DNA from: Burkholderiaceae bacterium
GTDB taxonomy: Bacteria > Pseudomonadota > Gammaproteobacteria > Burkholderiales > Burkholderiaceae_C
Assembly: GCA_030695205.1 (NCBI GenBank)
Contig: JAUYTN010000060.1
Location: 1-42,410 of the forward strand
Reading direction: 5' to 3'
Length of the DNA: 42,410 nucleotides
Under the pieces are notes generated by a model. It did no database searches, was not told the origin of the DNA, and saw only the letters and a program-made list of their open reading frames with translations. Every line of letters begins with the position of its first letter. The stretch's first letter is position 1. Below, in pieces: positions 1-8,120 of this stretch. The position numbers and the translations under genes are program-made.

Positions 1-141
1 ACCAGGTGCAGGGGCAAGACCAAGCGCTGCAGCAGGGGGTGGGGGGTCGGCAGGCCGCCCCCCACCCCCCGGCTGGGGGGGGTGGGTACCTGGATATATG
101 CACCGTTTTCAAATTTCGCGCCGCCGACGGCCAAAAAAAAC
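1..141. repeat. Terminal duplication, left copy (circular-contig overlap)
   Basis: Bases 1-141 are identical to 42270-42410. Exact identity, and a length equal to a common assembler k-mer, point to the overlap left when a circular molecule is written as a linear contig. A gene reads across the junction in frame, which supports a real circle. The segment has long G and C runs (about 37-95) that could form a hairpin or G-quadruplex. It should be counted once, giving a 42,269-bp circle. Confidence 0.9.
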
Positions 142-455
142 GCGACCCGCGGCTGGACGAGCTCAGCTCGATGGGCTTGCCGCGCACCTGGTTGCAGGTG
201 GCCGAGGCGATCGGCATCGATGCCTTCCTGCAGATGTGGCGAATCCTGGACGCCGACGAATCGCTGCACGAGGACAACATGGTGCAGGCCCATCTGCGGC
301 CCTATCGGTCGTATCTGAGGTTTCAGCGCAACCGGTACATCGAGACGCTGGCCGCGCTGCGGGTGCCGTGCGCGACGATCCGAGAAATGCTCAAGCGCCA
401 GCTGGGTGAGGAGATCAGCGAGCGTCACATATTCAACCTGGCGAACAAGAAATAG
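1..455 (+). CDS. Unknown protein, 3' part of a gene crossing the contig junction
   Basis: This is the downstream part of a gene that starts at 42182 in the right-hand copy. Joined over the circle it is 180 codons. Residues before about 65 are Gly/Gln/Pro-rich and look disordered, encoded by long G and C runs. The rest is helical and ends with a possible helix-turn-helix-like segment (IREMLKRQLGEEISERHI near the C-terminus). The stop lies 9 bases before the serine recombinase start, so the two are probably co-transcribed. It could be a DNA-binding partner or regulator of the recombinase; I do not recognise a named family. Confidence 0.7.
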   Translation, partial: QVQGQDQALQQGVGGRQAAPHPPAGGGGYLDICTVFKFRAADGQKKRDPRLDELSSMGLPRTWLQVAEAIGIDAFLQMWRILDADESLHEDNMVQAHLRPYRSYLRFQRNRYIETLAALRVPCATIREMLKRQLGEEISERHIFNLANKK

Positions 456-464
456 GATGGCGCA

Positions 465-2084
465 ATGAGTCGAAAAACGGCCGTTATTTACGGCAGGGTC
501 AGCACAGTCAAGCAGGCCGATGACGGGTTGCCGATCGAAAGCCAGATCGAGGGCGGGCATCGCAAGGCGGAGGCGCTGGACGCCGATGTGCTGAAGGTGT
601 TCAGGGATGACGGCATATCCGGGCGGACCGATGAGCGGCCTGCATTCCGGGATGCTGTCACCTATTGCCGGATCCACCAGGTGGACTATTTCATCTGCTG
701 GAGCACCTCGCGCTTTGCCCGCAACAAGCTGGACGCCGCGCTCTACAAGAAGGAATTGAAGCGCACCGGCTGCCGCGTGGTGTACGTCAGCGTGGACCTC
801 GACAACGAAACCGACTCGGGCTGGATGATGGAATCCATGCTGGAGATTTTCGACGAGCATTACAGCCGGCAGGTGTCGGCCGACACGCTGCGGTCGATGA
901 TGAAAAACGCGCGGGACGGCTTTTGGAATGGAGGTCGCCTGCCCTTCGGGTACCGGTCTGTCGCCGCCGGCAAGCGCAAGCGGCTGGAGCCGAATCCGGA
1001 CGAGGCGGGGACGGTGCGCGAGATGTTCGACCTCTACATCCGGGGGTTCGGGTGTCGCGCGATCGCCATGCTGCTGAACGAGGAAGGCCGCACGCTGCGC
1101 GGCACGCGGTGGGGAAAAACCACCGTGGCGTGCGTGCTGAAAAATTGGGTCTATGCTGGGTACGTCGTGTTCAACAGGATGAACTCGACCACCGGCAAGG
1201 AGAGGCCGCGGTCCGAGTGGGTTGTCACGCCCAGCCATGAAGCGCTGGTTAATGAGGAGCTTTTTATGCGAGCACAGGATTTGTTCGGAGAGCGCGCCCC
1301 CGCAGAGGGGGGCAGCTCGGCCCGGAGTCAGTTCGTCTTTACCGGGGTGCTGCGCTGTTCGTGCGGCGCCGCGATGACAACCGAGAGCGCGCGTGGTAAT
1401 GGCGGGCGATACAGCTATTACAACTGCGTGTCGGCACAGAAAGGCACCGGCTGCACGCATCGCCGCCTTCCTGCGGGTGACTTCGATGAATGGATGGTGG
1501 CCGAGATCATGGACCGCATCCTGACCAAGGAACGCCTGGTCGACTTCGTGCGCGAGCTGCACCAGCTCACAGGGGAATGGGTCAAAGACCGAGCCCGCCG
1601 CCGCGACGCCATCGCTGCCGACCTGCGTGACACCGAAAAGCGCCTGCACAACCTGTATGGCATCCTCGAGCTGCATGGGAAAGACGCCCCCAACCTGGCC
1701 GACCTGACCGAGCGCATGCGCACTTTGAAGAGTCAGCGCGACGGATTGGAGGGGAAGCTGATCGAGATCGAGGACGAGGTGTATCCGGCGGTGGGCATCG
1801 ACGAAAGTGAAATCGCCCAGGCTGCCGACATGCTGCGCGAGGTGGTGCTGAGCAGCCGCGATCCGGCCAAACTCAGGGCGTTTTTTACGGGTTTCGTCAA
1901 AGAGATCGTGCTGGACGACCGGGATATCAGAGTGGAATACCGGCCTGAGATGCTGGTGAACCGTGCCGGATTCGACACGGTTCACAGTAGCGGTGTTTGG
2001 CTCCCCGAACTGGTCTTACTACGAACCAAAACTGTTGAGTTCAAGTTACCCCCGCGATTCTACCGCAAACGGCTTGCAGCCTGA
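465..2084 (+). CDS. Large serine recombinase (site-specific integrase)
   Basis: 539 residues, the normal size for a large serine recombinase that integrates and excises phage DNA through a 5'-phosphoserine link. The resolvase domain starts at once with YGRVST (Ser13 the likely nucleophile) and carries the SRFARN arginine motif near residue 85. A recombinase domain follows (GYRSV to about residue 260). A zinc ribbon (CSCGAAM ... YYNC ... GC, about 300-335) and a coiled-coil stretch (about 375-435) come next. All expected catalytic residues are present and there is no frameshift. It follows the junction-spanning gene by 9 bp. The attachment site is not identified; the 165-bp gap at 42017-42181 is the nearest non-coding DNA upstream. 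Confidence 0.93.
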   Translation: MSRKTAVIYGRVSTVKQADDGLPIESQIEGGHRKAEALDADVLKVFRDDGISGRTDERPAFRDAVTYCRIHQVDYFICWSTSRFARNKLDAALYKKELKRTGCRVVYVSVDLDNETDSGWMMESMLEIFDEHYSRQVSADTLRSMMKNARDGFWNGGRLPFGYRSVAAGKRKRLEPNPDEAGTVREMFDLYIRGFGCRAIAMLLNEEGRTLRGTRWGKTTVACVLKNWVYAGYVVFNRMNSTTGKERPRSEWVVTPSHEALVNEELFMRAQDLFGERAPAEGGSSARSQFVFTGVLRCSCGAAMTTESARGNGGRYSYYNCVSAQKGTGCTHRRLPAGDFDEWMVAEIMDRILTKERLVDFVRELHQLTGEWVKDRARRRDAIAADLRDTEKRLHNLYGILELHGKDAPNLADLTERMRTLKSQRDGLEGKLIEIEDEVYPAVGIDESEIAQAADMLREVVLSSRDPAKLRAFFTGFVKEIVLDDRDIRVEYRPEMLVNRAGFDTVHSSGVWLPELVLLRTKTVEFKLPPRFYRKRLAA

Positions 2085-2086
2085 AG

Positions 2087-2112
2087 TTTCGCCCCCCGTG
2101 AAACGGCTTGCC
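2087..2112 (+). promoter_or_regulatory. Late-module boundary motif, copy 1 (candidate promoter)
   Basis: The core at 2092-2111 reads CCCCCCGTGAAACGGCTTGC, one mismatch from the three other copies (7991, 19434, 23301), and is preceded by TTTCG. The ATG of the terminase small-subunit gene lies 27 bases after the TTG of the motif, the same distance as in copies 3 and 4. No terminator is visible between the recombinase and this copy. A partial direct repeat, AAACGGCTTGC, also occurs at 2067-2077 inside the end of the recombinase gene. Confidence 0.6.
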
Positions 2113-2134
2113 GGCTGGGCTGATGATGCCCAGC

Positions 2135-3082
2135 ATGGCGAAAGACCGTTCAAAACCGCTTTCCGAGATCAATTTCTATTGCCGGCCGTGCTTTCAGTCG
2201 TTCAGGGCTGAGCCGGGGCGGGTTGAGGACGCGCCGGAAGCCGAGCACCATCCCTTCGAGTATTTCGCGCCGTGTCCGAAGTGTGGGGCGGAGTGCGAGC
2301 AGGCGGCGTGGGAGCGGGGGCTGCTGAAGGCCTGGGCGAACGCGACGGGGCCGAGGACGGAGGAAGGGAAGGCGGCGACGGCTGCCAATCTGGAGGGGCA
2401 TCCGACCCGGGAAGAGGCGCTGCGCACGCGGTTCAATGCGATGAAGCATGGGCTGTCGGCGCGGACGGCGACGTATTTTCCGGCTAAGCCGGACGGCTAT
2501 GCCTTCTGCTCGGCCTGCGACGTGGACCGGGTGTGGTGCGCCTCGCAGCCGGCGTGCTCGAAGAAGACCGAGCTGTTCATGCTGCACCACGCGGCGTTCG
2601 AGCAGCGAAACCCAAAACACCTGACCGGGATCTATGCCGACCTGCAGGCGTCGCTGTTTGCGGTGCTGCAGCAGATCCTGCAGACGATCATCGCGGACGG
2701 GGTGAAGATCGAGGCGCCGCAGTACTACACGACCAAGGACGGCGAGCTGCTCATCGCTGAATACGTCGACGAGAGCGGCAATCGCCGGATCATCAAGGAC
2801 ATCAACGCCCACCCGCTGTTCAAGCCACTGGGCGAGATGTTGTCGCGCGCCGGACTGTCGCTGGCTGATATGGGCATGACGGCCAAGGTGATCGAGGCCG
2901 AGGACGAGGAGATGGGCCGGCTGCAGGAGGATCAACAGCAGCGCGGCAGCATGCTGGAGTTCCAGCAGCGCCAGACCAGCGCGCTGGAGGCGCTGGCCGG
3001 GGCGATCGAGCGGGCGAAGTCGAACAAGCAGCGCGATCCGGTGCTGATCGAACATCAGGCGCAGAACGGCGGTGATGCGTGA
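2135..3082 (+). CDS. Putative terminase small subunit
   Basis: 315 residues from the ATG at 2135. I prefer this to the in-frame TTG (2108) and ATGs (2123, 2126) because the 27-bp distance from the upstream motif is the same as at the tape-measure gene. A zinc-finger-like N-terminus (CRPC ... CPKC) is followed by GPRTEEGKAATAANLEGH and RTRFNAMKHGLSA. This TGPRTxEGK...KHGL pattern is common in small terminase-like phage proteins. A second Cys cluster is near 140-155. The C-terminal half is helical and ends in a charged, Gln-rich tail. It lies directly upstream of the large terminase, which supports a DNA-recognition role in packaging; the family match is moderate. Confidence 0.6.
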   Translation: MAKDRSKPLSEINFYCRPCFQSFRAEPGRVEDAPEAEHHPFEYFAPCPKCGAECEQAAWERGLLKAWANATGPRTEEGKAATAANLEGHPTREEALRTRFNAMKHGLSARTATYFPAKPDGYAFCSACDVDRVWCASQPACSKKTELFMLHHAAFEQRNPKHLTGIYADLQASLFAVLQQILQTIIADGVKIEAPQYYTTKDGELLIAEYVDESGNRRIIKDINAHPLFKPLGEMLSRAGLSLADMGMTAKVIEAEDEEMGRLQEDQQQRGSMLEFQQRQTSALEALAGAIERAKSNKQRDPVLIEHQAQNGGDA

Positions 3083-3444
3083 GCGCGCTGTCTAAAACCC
3101 TGCGCGGTGCCGCCGGAAATGCCGTGGCGTTCTGGTGCCCTGGCTGCGACATGGCGCACATGGTTGGGCATGGCGATGGTCCTGGTCCGCGATGGATATG
3201 GAACGGGAACGCGGAGAAGCCGACCTTCTCGCCGTCGGTCCTGGTGCAGTGGGATCAGTGGGTGCCGCCGGCGACGACCCCGGAGATGGCCGCCCGGATC
3301 AATTCGGGCGAGATCGTGCAGACGAAGGAGTCGCGCGTCTGCCATTCCTTCGTGACGGACGGCCGCATCCAGTTCCTGGGCGACTGCACGCACCACCTTG
3401 CCGGGCAGACGGTCGATCTGCCGGAATGGCCGCACGATGGCTGA
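3079..3444 (+). CDS. DUF6527-like small zinc-binding-type protein
   Basis: 121 residues from a GTG that overlaps the preceding stop (GTGA). It has the family's hallmarks: FWCPGCDMAHM near the start, WNGNAEKPTFSPSVLV in the middle, then CHSFVTDGRIQFLGDCTHHL and a VDLPEWP ending. These Cys/His positions suggest one bound metal. Such proteins are frequent next to phage packaging genes, but no function is established. The gene sits between the two terminase subunits and overlaps both, so it is part of the packaging operon. Confidence 0.75.
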   Translation: MSALSKTLRGAAGNAVAFWCPGCDMAHMVGHGDGPGPRWIWNGNAEKPTFSPSVLVQWDQWVPPATTPEMAARINSGEIVQTKESRVCHSFVTDGRIQFLGDCTHHLAGQTVDLPEWPHDG

Positions 3445-5014
3445 GCGCACCACCAAAGCCGAACGCCTCAAAGTCCAGTCCCGCGCCGAGGCCGCGATCA
3501 TGCGCTATGCACGCCCGGACGATAGCGGCATCCGGCCCCATGCCTTGTGGCACAAGCACGTGCACAACGTGAATCTGGACCCGATGCAGGTGCTGCGGAT
3601 GATCGAGATGGACCAGCACCGCAACACGCTGGATTTTTCGTGCCGGCGGACGCGCAAGACGTCGACGAAGGAGCTGTACAACCTGGAGCGGCTGGCGACG
3701 AATCAGGCGCTGGAGCTGGGGATCGTGGCGCCGCGGCAGCAGCAGAGCGCCAACAACCTGAAATACATGCTGGAGGCTATCGGGCGGTCGGAGATGCTGA
3801 CGGCCTATATCGCGTTCGACCGCGGGCGGGTGCGGCTGAACGACACCGGGTTCCAGTTCTCCAACGGCTCGCGGGCTTCGGCCTACGGGATCATGGGGCA
3901 GATCGACGGCGACTCGCTGGCGATCGCCTCGCTCGAGGAAGTGGACGACATGCCGGAGGACCGGCTGCTGTCGCGTTTCCTGCCGATGCTGGGCGCGTCG
4001 GAGCGGCTGGGGGTGGACATCAAGATCGAGCCGGAAATCCGCGTATCCGGCGTGTTCAAGGGCGCGGACGTGATGCAGGCGCTGATCGATTCCGGGCGCT
4101 ACCACGTGTTGCCGACGGTGGATGTGTACCTGGGGCAGGAGTTGGGCATCGTCGGCGCCGACTGGGTGGCGGACATGCGGGCGCAGCAGACCGAGGGCGA
4201 GTGGATCCGGCAGTTTCTGTGCCTGAACATCGCCAGCACGAACTGGATCTGGGAAAAGCACGTCAAGCGCGCCCGCTCGGTGGGCCTGGCGGCCGGGCTG
4301 GAGATTGCGGGCCCGCTGCCGGGGATGCGGTACAAGCGGCGGGGTCTGGTTTCCTTCGGGTATGACCATCTTGGCCACGGCGAAAGCCTGCATGCCTCGA
4401 AATCGGCGCTGGTGGTGTCCGAGCTGGTGGGCAACTTCGTCACCTTTCCCTTCGTGCGCACCTGGCCGGCCGGTACCGATGAAAAAACGATTCAGCGCGA
4501 CCTGGTGGCGCTGTGGGGTTACTTCAACCCAGACTATGCGATGGGCGACGCATACGGCATCGGCCTGCTGACCTCGGTGAACGACGACTTGTTCCGGCTG
4601 GGGCTGACCGACATCGACCGCATGTCGATCGGCGATGGCCAGAGCACGCAGAGCACCTGGCACCAGTGGGCGTTCGCCCCGATCCGCTTCCAGGGCATGA
4701 CCAAGCACGCGATGGCGTCTCAACTGCGCAGCGCCTTTCACGGCGGGCGGGCGGCGCTGCCGTATTTCGACGATGACGACGCGGGCAGCCGCGACTGGAT
4801 CGACTTCGCGCGCCAGCTGGCCAACATCAAGGAAGAGAAAACCAAGGCCGACTACTCGTCGTTCAAGATGGCCGATTCCAAGATCGGCGACGACCTGTTC
4901 GACGCCTCGATGGCTGCGGTGTGGGCGCTGGAGACGCGCGGGGCCGAGGATGTGGCGACGGTGATCGGAAGCCGGGTGCAGTCGCGGCAGCAGCTGCTGG
5001 GGATGGCGGCGTGA
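3437..5014 (+). CDS. terL: Terminase large subunit (ATPase and nuclease)
   Basis: 525 residues from the ATG at 3437, which overlaps the previous gene by 8 bp. The packaging motor pumps DNA into proheads and cuts it. A variant Walker A, SCRRTRKTST, lies at about residues 67-76. Walker B with its catalytic Glu, LAIASLEEVDD, lies at about 160-171. The RNase H-like nuclease acidic residues lie in SFGYDHLGHG (about 305), DYAMGDAYGIG (about 366) and DDLFDASMAAVWAL (about 486). The arrangement resembles Mu gp28-type terminases. Both domains look intact. The stop overlaps the GTG of the next gene. Confidence 0.92.
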   Translation: MAERTTKAERLKVQSRAEAAIMRYARPDDSGIRPHALWHKHVHNVNLDPMQVLRMIEMDQHRNTLDFSCRRTRKTSTKELYNLERLATNQALELGIVAPRQQQSANNLKYMLEAIGRSEMLTAYIAFDRGRVRLNDTGFQFSNGSRASAYGIMGQIDGDSLAIASLEEVDDMPEDRLLSRFLPMLGASERLGVDIKIEPEIRVSGVFKGADVMQALIDSGRYHVLPTVDVYLGQELGIVGADWVADMRAQQTEGEWIRQFLCLNIASTNWIWEKHVKRARSVGLAAGLEIAGPLPGMRYKRRGLVSFGYDHLGHGESLHASKSALVVSELVGNFVTFPFVRTWPAGTDEKTIQRDLVALWGYFNPDYAMGDAYGIGLLTSVNDDLFRLGLTDIDRMSIGDGQSTQSTWHQWAFAPIRFQGMTKHAMASQLRSAFHGGRAALPYFDDDDAGSRDWIDFARQLANIKEEKTKADYSSFKMADSKIGDDLFDASMAAVWALETRGAEDVATVIGSRVQSRQQLLGMAA

Positions 5015-5283
5015 GCACGAACGAATACGCACGCCAGCGCGGCCGCGATCCTTTGCCGGAGGCCGCCAGTCAACTACCCGTCAACGAAAAGCGGGGCGCC
5101 CTGCCGCCGCTCAGTGCGGCCGCCCAGGCGCGCGTGCATAAAAATCGGGCTTTGGTGCATGAACACCTGCCCGAGGCCCTTCCCTTCATCAAGGAGCTGC
5201 ATGAGCTGGGCCTGATCCCCGGCTGGCGCAGTGTCGAGTCGGTGGAGGTGTTTTCCAATTCAAAACCAGAGGGCCTGCCATGA
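5011..5283 (+). CDS. Small protein between terminase and portal
   Basis: 90 residues from a GTG overlapping the terL stop (GTGA); its own stop overlaps the portal start (ATGA). The N-terminal 40 residues are polar and low in complexity; the rest is predicted helical (residues about 45-70). No family recognised. Its place in an unbroken chain of overlapping packaging genes makes it a probable head or packaging accessory protein, but this is inference from context only. Confidence 0.7.
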   Translation: MSTNEYARQRGRDPLPEAASQLPVNEKRGALPPLSAAAQARVHKNRALVHEHLPEALPFIKELHELGLIPGWRSVESVEVFSNSKPEGLP

Positions 5284-6662
5284 GCCTGCTAGAAAAAACC
5301 TTCAACGCGCTGGGCCGGCACGACACGGCGCTGATGCGGGCCGCCACGCTGCCGAACGAATCGGCGGGGCAGTCCGGCTCATCCGAACGGGGCCGCCGCG
5401 CCAATCCGGAAGACCAGGTCAAATACCTGTACCGGATGATGTGGGTGGACCCCGACCTGCGGCAGGCCATCCTCGACGTGCGGGAAATGGACAAGCTGGA
5501 CGGACGGGTGCGGCGCATTCATTCACGTATCGCCCGCGACGTGGTGAAGGGCGGGCTGGTGATGCAGATCCCGGAGGGCAGCGAGAAGCTCGCCACCCTG
5601 TGGGCCGATTTCCAGCGCCGCATGCAGTTGAACCGGGTGGAAAAACTCAAGTCCGACGCGCGCGGGCTGGTGATGGAAGGCAACCTGCCGCTGCAGTGGG
5701 TGCTGGACCGCGACCACAACGTGGTGTCCGGCGTGCGTATGCCGTCCGAGACGATCCTGCCCAATGTCGACCCGAACGGGCGCTTCACGGACGTGCGCAA
5801 GGCCTATACCCAGATGGACCTGACGACCGGCGCCGAGCTGGCCAGCTTTCCGCTGTGGCAGCTGTTCGTCGCCCGCTTCGACCCCGACAACTTCGACGAC
5901 ATGGGCAGCCTCGGCCGCCCCTTCCTCGATGCCGTGCGCACCACCTGGCGCAAGATCGTGATGACCGAGGAAGACCTGGTCATCCGCCGCCGCGTGCGCG
6001 CGCCGCTGCGGCTGGCGCACGTGCTGAAGGGTGCGACCGAACCCGAGATCGAGAAATACCGCGCCCAGGTGGAAAAGGACCAGGGCGAGATCACCACCGA
6101 TTACTACATGAACCGCGAGGGCGGGGTGACGGCCATCCAGGGCGACGCCAAGCTCGACCAGACGGCCGACATCGTCCACCTGCTCGACACCTTCTTCTCC
6201 GGATCGCCGCTGCCCAAGGGGATGATGGGCTACACCGACGGCATGGCGCGCGACATCCTGGAAGACCTGAAGCGCGACTACTTCGACGAGGTCGACGTCA
6301 TCCAGGACACGCTTTCCTTCGCCTACGAGCAGGGCTTCCGCCTGGAGCTGCTGCTGAAGGGCATCAACCCCGACGATTTCGATTTCACCATCACCTTCGC
6401 CGAGCGCCGCACCGAGACGCCGAACCAGACCGCCGACCGCGGGCTCAAGCTGCAGGCGCTGGGCTTTCCGCAGGGCATGGTGTGGGAGGAACTCGGCTAC
6501 GACGCCAGCTATGTGCGCAAGCGCAAGGACTGGGAGGCGGAGAACTTTGACCCCTACCCGGAACCCGACAAGATCGGCGTGCCGGGCGGGGCGAAGGTCA
6601 GCATCACCCCCGGCAACGGCCGCAAGGGCGAGAGCGGCACCAGCATCAGCAACGGCGGCTAG
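5280..6662 (+). CDS. Portal protein
   Basis: 460 residues, typical of portal proteins that form the dodecameric DNA channel at one head vertex. Recognisable portal-like stretches are the N-terminal VKYLYRMMWVDPDLRQAI, GLVMEGNLPLQWVLD, the MPSETILPNVDPNGRF segment, FPLWQLFVARFDP, and the C-terminal PLPKGMMGYTDGMARDILE with a following long helix. It sits directly after the terminase genes and before a gpF-like gene, the usual order. The C-terminal 30 residues are Gly/Ser-rich and probably disordered. Confidence 0.88.
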   Translation: MSLLEKTFNALGRHDTALMRAATLPNESAGQSGSSERGRRANPEDQVKYLYRMMWVDPDLRQAILDVREMDKLDGRVRRIHSRIARDVVKGGLVMQIPEGSEKLATLWADFQRRMQLNRVEKLKSDARGLVMEGNLPLQWVLDRDHNVVSGVRMPSETILPNVDPNGRFTDVRKAYTQMDLTTGAELASFPLWQLFVARFDPDNFDDMGSLGRPFLDAVRTTWRKIVMTEEDLVIRRRVRAPLRLAHVLKGATEPEIEKYRAQVEKDQGEITTDYYMNREGGVTAIQGDAKLDQTADIVHLLDTFFSGSPLPKGMMGYTDGMARDILEDLKRDYFDEVDVIQDTLSFAYEQGFRLELLLKGINPDDFDFTITFAERRTETPNQTADRGLKLQALGFPQGMVWEELGYDASYVRKRKDWEAENFDPYPEPDKIGVPGGAKVSITPGNGRKGESGTSISNGG

Positions 6663-6665
6663 ACC

Positions 6666-6818
6666 ATGAGCGCCATCCTCACCGCCGACATCGCCGCCAT
6701 CAGCGCCGACAGCCTGCTCACCGCAGACGGCTTCATCGGCCCGCTGGAATGGACGGACGACGCGCCGGCCGCGGTGGACTGGCCTGTGCCTGACGCCGCC
6801 GCGCTGGAGTGGCCATGA
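6666..6818 (+). CDS. 50-residue protein sharing an N-terminal peptide with a tail-tip gene
   Basis: It starts 3 bp after the portal stop and its own stop overlaps the ATG of the next gene (ATGA at 6815), so it fits the operon. Residues 12-24 (ISADSLLTADGFI) match the N-terminus of the tail-tip protein encoded at 23379 (ITADSLLTADGFI). The remaining 25 residues are acidic and Trp/Pro-rich. It may be a docking peptide, or the remnant of a duplicated gene start. Function unknown. Confidence 0.6.
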   Translation: MSAILTADIAAISADSLLTADGFIGPLEWTDDAPAAVDWPVPDAAALEWP

Positions 6819-7897
6819 GCACCGCCGCCACCCGCGCCGCCATCAAGCGCGCCACGCTGGCCGCGCAGCGCGACATGGAGCGCCTGGATTCCGATTCATT
6901 GAAGCGGTTGAAGGCGATGTACCAGCAGGCGCTGGAGGATATCCAGGCGCGCATCCGCATCCACGCCGGCGGCGACGACAACCTGGCGCTGCAGGAGCTG
7001 CAGAGCCTGCTGGCGCAGGTGAATGCGCGGCTCGACACGCTGACCCGCGCGCGCGATGCGCTGCTCGACAGCAAGCTCGGCGAAGCGGCCGGGCTGGGCG
7101 TGCGGCCGTTCGCCACGGCTGCCGGTGTGGAGCTGCCGTCGATCAATGCCGCCGCCGCGATGCAGATCAACGACGAGGCCGTGCGCTTCGTCAAAAGCTT
7201 CATCGCCGAAGACGGCCTGCAGCTCTCCGACCGGCTGTGGCGGCTGGATCGCCATGCGCGCGAGGCGGTCACCGGCGCCATCGAGCAGGCAGTGATTCAG
7301 GGCCACGGCGCGGCGCAGGCCGCGCGCGAGTTTCTCGCTCGAGGCGAGCCGGTCTCGGGCGAGATCGCCGCCAAGATGAACGCCGCCAACGCTGGCAGGA
7401 TAGGCAAGGCGGCGGCGGAAGCGCTCACCGGTACCGGCTCGCCGATGGACAACGCCATGCGGCTGTTCCGCACCGAAATCAACCGCGCGCACGGCGAGGC
7501 CTACATCAAGGGCGCGCTCGACCATCCGGATGCCGTCGGCGTGCGCTTCCTGCTGTCTCCCGCCCACCCCAAGCCGGACATCTGTGACCTGCATGCCGCC
7601 GCCAACCTGCACGGGCTTGGCGCCGGCGTGTATCCATCGCGCGAGAAATGCCCGTGGCCGGCGCACCCGAACACGCTCTCCTTCGTGGAAGTGGTGTTCC
7701 GGGACGAGGTGAGCGAAGCCGATCGCGCCGGCAAGGAAACGCCGATGCAGACGCTCGACCGGCTGAGCCCGGCGCAGCAGCGTGGCGTGCTGGGGGCGCA
7801 CAAGCATGAGGCGTACAAGGAAGGGAAGTTGGGGCAGGGGATGATCCGGTCGAAGTGGTCGGCGGTGCAGCGGCGGATTGGCAGATCGACTGGGTGA
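6815..7897 (+). CDS. Head morphogenesis protein, Mu gpF / SPP1 gp7-like
   Basis: 360 residues from the ATG at 6815, coupled to the preceding stop. The N-terminal 90 residues form a long coiled-coil-like region. The C-terminal half has the minor-head-protein signature RLFRTEINRAHGEAYIKGA and a metal-type pattern, CDLHAAANLHG ... CPWPAHPN. Proteins of this family are minor capsid components that act near the portal in assembly or DNA ejection. It is followed by a REP-like palindrome and a rho-independent terminator, closing the first head operon. Confidence 0.85.
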   Translation: MSTAATRAAIKRATLAAQRDMERLDSDSLKRLKAMYQQALEDIQARIRIHAGGDDNLALQELQSLLAQVNARLDTLTRARDALLDSKLGEAAGLGVRPFATAAGVELPSINAAAAMQINDEAVRFVKSFIAEDGLQLSDRLWRLDRHAREAVTGAIEQAVIQGHGAAQAAREFLARGEPVSGEIAAKMNAANAGRIGKAAAEALTGTGSPMDNAMRLFRTEINRAHGEAYIKGALDHPDAVGVRFLLSPAHPKPDICDLHAAANLHGLGAGVYPSREKCPWPAHPNTLSFVEVVFRDEVSEADRAGKETPMQTLDRLSPAQQRGVLGAHKHEAYKEGKLGQGMIRSKWSAVQRRIGRSTG

Positions 7898-7906
7898 GAC
7901 CACCCC

Positions 7907-7940
7907 GCGCCCTCTCCCCTCCACCCGAGGGGGAGGGGAA
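7907..7940. repeat. REP-like GC-rich palindrome, copy A
   Basis: An inverted repeat with TCCCCTCC-type and GGAGGGGA-type arms around CACCCGAGG lies just after the gpF-like stop. It is the same kind of element as the two at 24349-24400 and 24799-24839, though here it is intergenic. Such pyrimidine-rich palindromes are widespread in GC-rich proteobacterial chromosomes. Confidence 0.6.
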
Positions 7941-7949
7941 TATTGATGA

Positions 7950-7969
7950 CCCGCTGCGGCGGGTTTTTT
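7950..7969 (+). terminator. Rho-independent terminator after the head-morphogenesis gene
   Basis: Stem CCCGC (7950-7954), loop TGCG, stem GCGGG (7959-7963), then six T. It ends the transcript from the terminase-portal operon 21 bp before boundary-motif copy 2. Confidence 0.85.
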
Positions 7970-7990
7970 ATTTCGCTGCCGGAACAAACA

Positions 7991-8010
7991 CCCCCCGTGA
8001 AACCGCTTGC
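7991..8010 (+). promoter_or_regulatory. Late-module boundary motif, copy 2 (candidate promoter)
   Basis: Reads CCCCCCGTGAAACCGCTTGC exactly, directly after a terminator and 110 bp upstream of the capsid-fusion gene. Unlike the other copies it lacks TTTCG and the fixed 27-bp ATG spacing. A 13-codon open frame (8041-8082) lies between it and the gene, so a leader transcript is possible. The order terminator, motif, gene supports a promoter role. Confidence 0.62.
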
Positions 8011-8120
8011 GCGTCTGGGCAAAGTCCGTCACAGCCGCGCATGGGTTACCGGTTCCTCCTCAGCCGGGTCTCTCTCCCTTGACGCATCCGTGTGTGGCTA
8101 CCTATTCATGAAAGGCGGCC

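Noticed and set aside
1..141. Biological direct terminal repeat
   Set aside because: Length and exactness fit an assembly overlap better, and a gene crosses the junction in frame.
2092..2111. Boundary motif read as a sigma-54 promoter
   Set aside because: TTGC fits a -12 element, but the conserved GG of the -24 element is absent in all four copies, so only a loose resemblance remains.
3299..5032. 577-codon open frame on the minus strand
   Set aside because: Antisense to the terminase large subunit, which has clear motifs; no domain is seen in the antisense product.
8041..8082. 13-codon leader frame after motif copy 2
   Set aside because: No ribosome-binding site and no conserved spacing; not enough to call a gene.
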